Source of the DNA: Flavobacteriales bacterium UBA7666
Lineage (GTDB): Bacteria; Bacteroidota; Bacteroidia; Flavobacteriales_D; Crocinitomicaceae
Direction: 5' to 3'
Assembly: GCA_002483265.1 (NCBI GenBank)
Contig: DLHO01000005.1
Coordinates: 160,282 to 224,281 of the forward strand
DNA length: 64,000 nucleotides
The translations under genes were made by a program, and so were the position numbers. Numbering within the stretch: the first letter of the stretch is position 1; each line of letters starts with the position of its first letter. Shown piece by piece: positions 17,324 through 24,277 of the stretch. The notes beneath the pieces were generated by a model. That model had not been told where the DNA came from. It did no database searches and saw nothing but the letters and a program-made list of their open reading frames with translations.

Positions 17324-18052
17324 TTATTCTGCGATGAAAATAAAGTTTTGTGTGTGATGTTTGGAAGAATCAAACGGAACGATCTGATTGTTTTCTCCTA
17401 CAAAAATGGAATAACTGAATGATTTCAGATACTCGAAACAGTTGGAGCGGTTTTCGTTGTCCCAAAGTTCGGCGTAAATGATTGGCTTATTAGATGTAAT
17501 GATTCGATTTGCACCTTTCAGGGCGAAATACTCGAAATTCTCAATATCTATCTTGATTGCCTGAATAGGCTGACCGTTTAAAATATTATCTAATTTGTCT
17601 AATTTCACATCAACCTCTTTCCCTTCATTCCACTCGGTAATGGTTTCGTGTTTGATGTGGCTCAGACCTTGCATAACGGTTTGTCCGTTTATAGGAAGTA
17701 CCATTTTTGCAATTCCTGGTTCTTCACCCAGAGCAATTTCATGAATTTTAGTCGTTTTCAGCTTGAATTTTGCGATAATCCGTTTTAGAACGCTCACATT
17801 TGCAGGCATCGGTTCAAAAGCATGGATGGTTGTATTTGGAAGCTTATTGGCCAAATGAACGGTCATAATTCCCAAATTTGCACCAATGTCCAATACATCT
17901 CCTTTACCGTCTTGCAATAAAGACAAGAAGGTGAAAAAGTCATTCTCTTTTTTGTCTGAACGAAGTGTTTTGATTTTATACAGCGCAAAGACATACAGAT
18001 AGGTGTGTAAACCCAACAATTTCTGTAAAATATATTTAACGCTGTTCTTCAT
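17324..18052 (-). CDS. FkbM family methyltransferase
   Basis: From the ATG at 18052 the protein is 242 residues; GTG two codons upstream is an alternative. The SAM-binding motif I region GDVLDIGANLGIMTVHLA is near residues 52-69, followed by HAFEPMPANVSVLKR and the FkbM signature KIDIENFEYFALKGA near 165. FkbM enzymes O-methylate sugars or secondary metabolites. Sitting directly before a flippase gene, this one probably methylates a surface glycan (inference). No membrane segment is seen beyond a weakly hydrophobic N-terminus. Confidence 0.85.
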   Translation of the reverse strand: MKNSVKYILQKLLGLHTYLYVFALYKIKTLRSDKKENDFFTFLSLLQDGKGDVLDIGANLGIMTVHLANKLPNTTIHAFEPMPANVSVLKRIIAKFKLKTTKIHEIALGEEPGIAKMVLPINGQTVMQGLSHIKHETITEWNEGKEVDVKLDKLDNILNGQPIQAIKIDIENFEYFALKGANRIITSNKPIIYAELWDNENRSNCFEYLKSFSYSIFVGENNQIVPFDSSKHHTQNFIFIAE

Positions 18053-18058
18053 TTTCAC

Positions 18059-18365
18059 TAAGATGCCGCGAAGTTAGGAAAAGTTGGAAAGAAGGCGTCT
18101 TATTATTCCAGATATTTTGGATAAATCTATCCGTCATTCTTGGAAAAGAAGCTCCAAAAAGACAATCATTACTACTCACACCGATCTAAAAACGAGTAAT
18201 TAGTGATCTAATCTGTATTGTTTTCAGATTAGATGGAACTAAAATTTTGGACCTTCTTTCCAGTTAATCACTTCAACTCTGAAAAACAATTCTTTTCATT
18301 CTACCGCGAAGATGCAAAGAACATAAAGCATTTAGAAATAATAAATAGTTTGTAACTTCGAATCC
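18059..18365. other. Divergent intergenic region with a perfect inverted repeat
   Basis: The gap of about 310 bp separates the FkbM gene (minus) from the GT4 gene (plus). It holds no ORF with coding character and no RNA gene. A perfect 10-bp inverted repeat, ATCTAATCTG / CAGATTAGAT (18206-18215, 18225-18234, 9-nt loop), is its only strong structure and could be an operator or a cryptic terminator. No full -33/-7 promoter was found for either gene. Confidence 0.5.
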
Positions 18366-19490
18366 ATGCGCATTGGAATCAATACCCGTTTCTTACTCTC
18401 TTCCAAAATGGAAGGTTTCGGTTGGTACACTTATGAAGTGGTGAAACGCATGGTGGAAGCTCATCCGGAACATGAATTTGTGTTCTTCTTTGACCGAAAG
18501 TTCGATGAGAAATTTGTCTTTGCTAAAAATGTAACTCCGGTGGTTCTGTTCCCTCCTGCCCGGCATCCGATTTTGTTTGTTTGGTGGTTCGAACGTTCCA
18601 TTAAGCGCGCACTCAAGAAATACAACATCGACCTTTTTTATTCGCCCGACGGATATTTGTCATTGAAATCTCCTGTTCCACAAATCGGAGTAATTCATGA
18701 TTTGAACTTTGAACATCATCCGGAAGATATCCCAGCGAGTCCGTTGAAATATTTACGCAAATACTTTCCGAAATTTGCGAAAAAGGCTGCACATATCTTA
18801 ACTGTTTCGGAATATTCCAAACAGGATATTATTCAGTCTTACGGTATTTCACCTTCCAAAATAACGGTTGCATGGAACGGTGCTTCCGAGTCATTTGCTC
18901 CATTGGAAGCCGCAGAAATTCAGAAAATACGCAGTGAAAAAACAGCAGGCCGACCGTATTTTATTTTCGTTGGAGCCATTCATCCACGTAAAAACGTAGG
19001 GCGATTGATTGAAGCTTTCGGGAAGTTTGCTGAGGTGAATCCGGATATTGATTTACTGATCGTAGGCGAAAGTTTGTGGGCGAATAAAGCTTCATCCATT
19101 CCGGAAGTTTCCGAAGCATTGAAAAAACGCATCTTATTTTCGGGTCACGTTTCTTTAGCTGAATTGAACAAATTGATGGGCGCAGCTTTTGCGCTTACTT
19201 ATATTCCCTATTTCGAAGGATTCGGAATTCCTTTGGTTGAAGCCATGCGTTGTGGCATTCCCATCATTTCGGGGAACCTGACTTGTTTACCGGAAGTAGC
19301 CGGAGAAGCAGCAATTTATGTCAATCCATTCGATACGGATGAAGTTTCAAAAGCAATGATTGAATTAGCTTCAGACAAACAAAAGCAAGTAGAATTATCT
19401 CAAAAAAGTTTGGAGCGTGCATCTTTATTTTCATGGAATAATACTGCGGAAGTTACTTGGAACGTTATAGAAGATATTCTGAAAGTATGA
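18366..19490 (+). CDS. Glycosyltransferase family 4
   Basis: A GT-B fold enzyme of 374 residues. The N-terminal acceptor domain has GWYTYEVVKRM near residue 20 and IGVIHDLNFEHHPED near 112. The C-terminal donor domain has FVGAIHPRKNVGRLIEAF (about 200) and the GT4 E-x7-E motif in EGFGIPLVEAM (about 292). It transfers a sugar from a nucleotide donor to a growing glycan in the cytoplasm. The last codons overlap the start of a lipoprotein gene by 4 bp (ATGA), implying coupled expression with a putative glycoside hydrolase. Confidence 0.9.
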   Translation: MRIGINTRFLLSSKMEGFGWYTYEVVKRMVEAHPEHEFVFFFDRKFDEKFVFAKNVTPVVLFPPARHPILFVWWFERSIKRALKKYNIDLFYSPDGYLSLKSPVPQIGVIHDLNFEHHPEDIPASPLKYLRKYFPKFAKKAAHILTVSEYSKQDIIQSYGISPSKITVAWNGASESFAPLEAAEIQKIRSEKTAGRPYFIFVGAIHPRKNVGRLIEAFGKFAEVNPDIDLLIVGESLWANKASSIPEVSEALKKRILFSGHVSLAELNKLMGAAFALTYIPYFEGFGIPLVEAMRCGIPIISGNLTCLPEVAGEAAIYVNPFDTDEVSKAMIELASDKQKQVELSQKSLERASLFSWNNTAEVTWNVIEDILKV

Positions 19491-20428
19491 GAAAACCGGT
19501 TTTATTCCTTTTAATTGGCTTATCGGGTTTCGCCTGCAAGGAAAAGAAAACGGTGAAGGCTGGTGTCAAGATGCAGGATTTCATCATCTCGATCAGCAAT
19601 TATGCACGTGCCCAAGATCCCAATTTCATCCTGATCCCTCAAAACGGCGAAGAAATTCTCTTTGAAGATATTGATCCGGAAAAAGGATTGAGGTCGGATT
19701 TAATTCAGGCAATCGATGGTTATGGAGTGGAGGAATTATTCTACAATGGCGGTTCGTATGCTCCGGATGATTACCGGCTGGGAATGCTGCGAAAAGTCAA
19801 TTCGTCTTTGAAAGTAATGGTGGCAGATTACCTGAGTAATGACTCAGATGCTGCCGGTGCTTTTCAAACTGCTGATGCGGAACAATTCATCGCTTTTCCA
19901 AGAGTGAACTCCAACTATGATTACAAATCGATTCCGGGCAGTGTTCACAATGAGAACGCCAACGATATTCAAACCTTAGCACAAGCCCAAAACTACCTGT
20001 ATCTCATCAGCACAGATAATTATTCTGATAAAGGATCTTTCCTCTCTGCCATTCAGCAAACAAACTTTGATGTGGTGATCATTGATGCCTTTTTTGGAGA
20101 CGATTTGCTAACTGCCGATGACGTTTCGAGTCTCAAAACCAAATTAAATGGCGGACAGCGCTTGGTAATTTCCTATATGAATATTGGTTCGGCAGAAAAG
20201 TACCGCTATTACTGGAAAAAGACCTGGGGATTACATCATCCGTTGTGGCTGAAGAAAAAATACGACGGGTACAAGGACGAAATCTGGGTGAAATTCTGGA
20301 AAGATGAATGGCAGGAAATCATTTACGGAAACGATGATTCGTACACCAAAAAACTATTGAATATCGGTTTTGACGGAGCGTATCTCGATAATATTGAAGG
20401 ATTCTACTTTCTTTATCATAAGGATTGA
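19487..20428 (+). CDS. GH114/TM1410-like putative glycoside hydrolase, probable lipoprotein
   Basis: Starting at the ATG inside the ATGA overlap with the GT4 gene, the protein is 313 residues with a hydrophobic leader ending ...GLSGFAC (Cys17), a slightly atypical lipobox. The body resembles the TIM-barrel GH114/TM1410 family (endo-alpha-1,4-polygalactosaminidase-like): VVIIDAFFGDD near 200, LVISYMNIGSAEKYRYYW near 230 and GFDGAYLDNIEGF at the C-terminus, with acidic residues where the family places catalytic aspartates. An amino-sugar polymer is a plausible substrate. Its pairing with a glycosyltransferase parallels synthesis/trimming pairs in exopolysaccharide loci (inference). Confidence 0.72.
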   Translation: MRKPVLFLLIGLSGFACKEKKTVKAGVKMQDFIISISNYARAQDPNFILIPQNGEEILFEDIDPEKGLRSDLIQAIDGYGVEELFYNGGSYAPDDYRLGMLRKVNSSLKVMVADYLSNDSDAAGAFQTADAEQFIAFPRVNSNYDYKSIPGSVHNENANDIQTLAQAQNYLYLISTDNYSDKGSFLSAIQQTNFDVVIIDAFFGDDLLTADDVSSLKTKLNGGQRLVISYMNIGSAEKYRYYWKKTWGLHHPLWLKKKYDGYKDEIWVKFWKDEWQEIIYGNDDSYTKKLLNIGFDGAYLDNIEGFYFLYHKD

Positions 20429-20447
20429 AGAATCTGGTCAATTCGTT

Positions 20448-20537
20448 CCGATAATTATCGGGATTCCGTAGGAAGTATCGAGAACGACCCAACATGACTT
20501 CTGTCAATCTCGATACGCTACGCACTCGATTTGACAG
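20448..20537. repeat. Convergent-gene spacer with palindrome and imperfect inverted repeat
   Basis: Between the GH114-like gene and the acyltransferase gene lie the perfect palindrome CCGATAATTATCGG (20448-20461) and an imperfect repeat with arms CTGTCAA (20501-20507) and TTGACAG (20531-20537). The sequence TTCTCGATAC (reverse strand, about 20465-20475) recurs at about 63849-63858, and TCTCGATAC again at 20508-20516, pointing to a dispersed intergenic repeat that may double as a bidirectional terminator. Confidence 0.5.
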
Positions 20538-20551
20538 GAGAAAATAAGGAT

Positions 20552-21718
20552 TTACTTTAAATTCTGAAGAACCTTCTGTTTCCTTCGTTCGAAGAATGCC
20601 TCCAACGTGTGTTTTGAAAGTGCACAAACACCAATGATCAATGGAATGGAAACTCCGTAATAGAAAAGCGTTTCCAAAAACATTCCGGAACCGGCAACAA
20701 ATCCCTTCAACAGTTCGATTATCTGTGAGAGTATTAATAAATGGAACATATAGATTCCGTAGGAAATTTCTCCCAGATATGAAAAAACACGGTTTTCCAG
20801 CGTAAACAGATTCTTATCTACAACAGAAACTCCAATAATCAAATATAGGAACAATGCATTTGGAACAATGGCTGAAACGATTGGGTTTTCAAAGAAGAAA
20901 TACCAGATATTTGAATGAATATTCGCTCCAAAAACGATGAAAACAAGAAGGAGAGAATACAAACCAATTTGAGCCGGAATACTGTAAATAACCGAAGTAT
21001 TGATCTGCTTTCCATAATTGAAAACCAGGTAAGCACCCAAACCTCCGATTGCCATGGCCTCAAACTGATGAATGCGGATTAGGTAACTTAAAACTCCGGG
21101 CACAAGCTCACTGCTATACTGATTAATCACAAAGGTGTTGAGACAAATTAAGATCAATTTAAAAGCGATGACTCCAAGAATTAATTTCAACACGTGTTTT
21201 TTCAGCCATTTGAAAAGCGGTGCCCAAATGAGGTAAAAGACTTCTTCCACTCCAATCGACCAAAGTGGTTCCAACAGGTTACTTCCAAAGAAATAATTCA
21301 CCATTCCGGGAACGAAGAAGATGAAGTAGTACCATGTTTCACCAATGGTATAAGGCATTTTATACGGAATATTGAACCACTCAATGAAGTACGGCTGAAT
21401 AATCGCACCGATAATGACCATTAAAAAGTACAAGGGCCAGATCCGAAAAATACGTTTGATGTAGAATTGTTTTACAGAAATATCGTTCTTCACTTTTCGT
21501 TCTTTCAACAGCAAATAGGTAATGAGAAATCCACTCAAAACAAAGAAGAAACCTACTGCATGCTGACCATTCTCAAACAAGCCATAACCTTTCAAATGAT
21601 TTTTCAGTTCATGGTCTTTTCTCAACGATTCAGCATGATGAATCACTACCAAAAATGCGGCAATAAAGCGCAAGGTATTCAAGCCTTTGAAATGAGAAAT
21701 TGATTTGTAATCTGTCAT
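20552..21718 (-). CDS. Acyltransferase 3 family membrane protein
   Basis: A polytopic protein of 388 residues with about ten transmembrane helices. The opening FKGLNTLRFIAAFLVVIHHAE carries the family's catalytic histidine region, and LEPLWSIGVEEVFYLIWAP near 150 is the second signature. Acyltransferase-3 proteins O-acetylate or succinylate surface sugars, sterols or peptidoglycan, which fits the neighbouring glycan genes. Its ATG overlaps the stop of the LETM1-like gene by 4 bp (ATGA). Confidence 0.9.
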   Translation of the reverse strand: MTDYKSISHFKGLNTLRFIAAFLVVIHHAESLRKDHELKNHLKGYGLFENGQHAVGFFFVLSGFLITYLLLKERKVKNDISVKQFYIKRIFRIWPLYFLMVIIGAIIQPYFIEWFNIPYKMPYTIGETWYYFIFFVPGMVNYFFGSNLLEPLWSIGVEEVFYLIWAPLFKWLKKHVLKLILGVIAFKLILICLNTFVINQYSSELVPGVLSYLIRIHQFEAMAIGGLGAYLVFNYGKQINTSVIYSIPAQIGLYSLLLVFIVFGANIHSNIWYFFFENPIVSAIVPNALFLYLIIGVSVVDKNLFTLENRVFSYLGEISYGIYMFHLLILSQIIELLKGFVAGSGMFLETLFYYGVSIPLIIGVCALSKHTLEAFFERRKQKVLQNLK

Positions 21719-22983
21719 TCTTCGAGTTCGTTATCTTTAAATGCAGATGGCACCAGATTGGGAATAATCTTCAAAACGATTGGTAACAGAAGGGCTCCAC
21801 CGGGTAATAAAAAAATTGCCAAAGCAGGCATGGATTTCGCAATATCCATGAACTGAGTTTTGACCTTTTCCTTTTCTTCTTTGGATAACTCTTCACTAGT
21901 CGATTTACGGATCAGATAAACCAATTCCTTACTCTGTTTAATTTCCTGAGCCAGTTTATCCTTATTTCTTCCCAGGATCTTGATCCAACGTTTGGAAACA
22001 CTGTCCATCATTTGTTCCATGGAATTCGAATCGTTCAGATAAGAAACCTTTTGGTTATTTTCCAATAAAAACTGATCAGTGCAATAAATGGCTTCATCCA
22101 AATCCCTTTCCGAACAGGACATCCATCTTTTAAGCATGATCAGTGTTTCCAGATCTGTTTCACGTGAATTTTGGTTCATGTGCATTGTAAGTACTGAAAG
22201 GTCAAGCAAGTAGCGCTTAAAATTCCATGAATCTACCATTTCACCACTTAACTCGTTAGGAGTGACTGCCTCTTTGAAACGCAGTTTGGCCAATTCTTTT
22301 TCATCCGAATCCAGATCCGCAGAAAGTAAAAATGTGTTGAAGAGATTTCTTTCGTGTTCCTGAATTTCCCCATCCGAATATGCAGAAATGGAAATGATTC
22401 CAAGTGCCAAAAGTGCCAACTTCTGGTAATCGAGGGTTTGTTTTCGCTTATTCTTCAGAAAATCCTCGAAAAGAATTACATCTAAGTATATGAATGAATT
22501 ATTGAAATAACTCATCCAGGATTTGGTGCTCGTCAGATTCTTTGGAACTTCTGTTCGTTTATCCAGAATACGCTCAATTTTCTCCGAAGCGCTTTCTTTC
22601 AGGAAGAAGGTCAGAACGGATGAAAGGGATTGTACTCGGTGTTTTTTATAGAAAATATTCAGATCGTTCAAAAACTCTTCCGATTTTAACTTCTTTTTCC
22701 CCTGGATATTGATATGGGTAAATAAAAGTGATTCAAAAAGAAGAACCGTTAACTGCTCATCATGCGTCCATTTGGAAGTGACCCAATCTTTTCCGAACAA
22801 TAACCTGGACGGATAACCGAAGATAATTCCTGTTTGAGAAAGCGTGTAATGATTGAATTCTGCTCGTGTTAAATCAGCTGGTTTTTGCAGGTCAATAGAC
22901 AATTCACCTGACTCTATCAGCTGCAAGTATTTGGCAATCCATCCTTTCGAACCGGGAGCGATCATGGAAGCAAAGTTAAGCAT
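21715..22983 (-). CDS. LETM1-related / TerB-like protein
   Basis: A 422-residue protein without a signal peptide. A TerB-like helical segment (ALGIISISAYSDGEIQEHE near 195-213) carries the acidic DGE motif of that family. The C-terminus has FLLPGGALLLPIVLKIIPNL, close to the LETM1 ribosome-binding-like domain signature. NCBI calls similar Bacteroidota proteins 'LETM1-related biofilm-associated protein' (recall). The molecular function is not established. It is translationally coupled to a surface-sugar acyltransferase, which hints at a role at the envelope. Confidence 0.7.
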   Translation of the reverse strand: MLNFASMIAPGSKGWIAKYLQLIESGELSIDLQKPADLTRAEFNHYTLSQTGIIFGYPSRLLFGKDWVTSKWTHDEQLTVLLFESLLFTHINIQGKKKLKSEEFLNDLNIFYKKHRVQSLSSVLTFFLKESASEKIERILDKRTEVPKNLTSTKSWMSYFNNSFIYLDVILFEDFLKNKRKQTLDYQKLALLALGIISISAYSDGEIQEHERNLFNTFLLSADLDSDEKELAKLRFKEAVTPNELSGEMVDSWNFKRYLLDLSVLTMHMNQNSRETDLETLIMLKRWMSCSERDLDEAIYCTDQFLLENNQKVSYLNDSNSMEQMMDSVSKRWIKILGRNKDKLAQEIKQSKELVYLIRKSTSEELSKEEKEKVKTQFMDIAKSMPALAIFLLPGGALLLPIVLKIIPNLVPSAFKDNELEE

Positions 22984-23022
22984 ATTTGAATAGCGACTAC
23001 TAAAATTTTCATTTAGTGTCTG

Positions 23023-23050
23023 TTTGTTTCATTATTTCAAACTATATTTG
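23023..23050 (+). promoter_or_regulatory. Promoter of the peroxiredoxin gene
   Basis: TTTG (23023-23026), a 16-bp spacer and a perfect TATATTTG (23043-23050). The spacing is a little short for the Bacteroidetes consensus. The -7 box lies 51 bp before the ATG. No OxyR-type site was recognised. Confidence 0.5.
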
Positions 23051-23101
23051 TCCCACTAATTCTATAGATTATATATATTATTTGAATTTAAATCACATAT
23101 T

Positions 23102-23737
23102 ATGGCATTAAGACTCGGCGACACAGCACCAAACTTTACAGCAAAATCTAGCATCGGAAACATAGATCTTTACGAATTCTTAGGAGACTCCTGGGGAGTT
23201 TTATTCTCTCATCCGGCAGATTTCACACCTGTTTGTACTACCGAATTGGGTAAAACAGCGAAACTAGCAAATGAATTTATTGCCCGAAATACAAAAGTCC
23301 TTGCGCTTTCTGTGGACGGAGTAGATTCTCACCACGAATGGATCAAAGACATCAATGAAACCCAAAATACACAGGTAAACTTTCCAATTATCGCAGATGA
23401 AGATCGAAGTATCGCAGAATTATACGATATGATTCATCCGAATGCATCGGCAACATTGACTGTTCGCTCACTATTTATCATTGCTCCGGACAAGACAATC
23501 AAATTGATCATTACCTATCCCGCTTCAACGGGAAGAAACTTCCAAGAGATTCTGCGGGTTTTGGATTCCTTACAATTAACGGCAAAGTATAGTGTAGCAA
23601 CTCCGGCAGATTGGAATCACGGTGAAGATGTGGTTGTCATTCCGTCAATCAAAACAGAAGATATTCCGGCAAAATTTCCAAAGGGATTTGAAGAGATAAA
23701 ACCGTATTTACGTCTAACTCCACAACCAAATATCTGA
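23102..23737 (+). CDS. 1-Cys peroxiredoxin (Prx6 type)
   Basis: A cytoplasmic peroxidase of 211 residues reducing H2O2 and organic peroxides. The peroxidatic cysteine is C45 in HPADFTPVCTTELG. No other cysteine exists in the protein, which confirms the 1-Cys class. The long C-terminal dimerisation arm (WNHGEDVVVIPS, KGFEEIKPYLR) is typical of Prx6. The reductant must come from another protein. The stop overlaps the start of a DUF4395 membrane protein gene by one base, suggesting joint expression. Confidence 0.93.
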   Translation: MALRLGDTAPNFTAKSSIGNIDLYEFLGDSWGVLFSHPADFTPVCTTELGKTAKLANEFIARNTKVLALSVDGVDSHHEWIKDINETQNTQVNFPIIADEDRSIAELYDMIHPNASATLTVRSLFIIAPDKTIKLIITYPASTGRNFQEILRVLDSLQLTAKYSVATPADWNHGEDVVVIPSIKTEDIPAKFPKGFEEIKPYLRLTPQPNI

Positions 23738-24189
23738 TGGAAAAAGTAGGTTTAAGTTGTCCGGTTAATGACAAACAGGTCAACGAGATTGTTATTCGGC
23801 TGGTAGCTATGCAGGTACTTTTTGTTGGTGCAACAGCATTGTACTTCCAGAATCCATACATTGCTGTTTTATTATTGGTTGATTTTGGCTTCCGTGCATT
23901 TGGATTCGGCCAGATATCTCCTTTGAAATACATTGCTCAGAAGACAGTTACCCATTTTCAACTGGGTTATAAAGCAACCAATGAAGCTCCTAAGAAATTT
24001 GCAGCTACCGTTGGTTTCTTCGTCGTTGGGTTTCTTGCTCTTTTATTATTCTTAGACTACTCTCCTTCCGCAAGCATTATTGGAGGATTTTTGCTCCTTT
24101 TTGCAAGTTTGGAATCCATTTTTGGCATTTGCGTTGGCTGTATTGCATATCAGCAACTAGCGCGATTTCGTTGGTTCAATTCGTTTTGA
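23737..24189 (+). CDS. DUF4395 family membrane protein
   Basis: A 150-residue protein with four predicted transmembrane helices. It has the family's N-terminal CPVNDKQVNEIVIR segment and the C-terminal FGICVGC motif. These vicinal cysteines, Cys-Val-Gly-Cys, face one side of the last helix and could form a disulfide. Proteins of this family often sit beside thioredoxin or peroxiredoxin genes. Here it overlaps the peroxiredoxin gene by one base, so a role in passing reducing power to it or across the membrane is plausible, but unproven. Confidence 0.82.
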   Translation: MEKVGLSCPVNDKQVNEIVIRLVAMQVLFVGATALYFQNPYIAVLLLVDFGFRAFGFGQISPLKYIAQKTVTHFQLGYKATNEAPKKFAATVGFFVVGFLALLLFLDYSPSASIIGGFLLLFASLESIFGICVGCIAYQQLARFRWFNSF

Positions 24190-24216
24190 ACAAGCAGTTA
24201 GGTATAAATTAGTAGA

Positions 24217-24256
24217 AAACAAGTAGGGGCGCAAAATTTTGCGCCCCTACTTGTTT
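24217..24256. terminator. 40-bp perfect palindrome, GTAGGGGCG family, between DUF4395 gene and infB
   Basis: A perfect palindrome centred at 24236/24237 with arms AACAAGTAGGGGCGC and the same AAAATTTT core as the copy after mreB. It lies between two convergent genes, 28 bp after the DUF4395 stop and 22 bp past the infB stop, and can act as a terminator in both directions. Confidence 0.75.
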
Positions 24257-24277
24257 ATCTATTCTCTATGAATTGAA

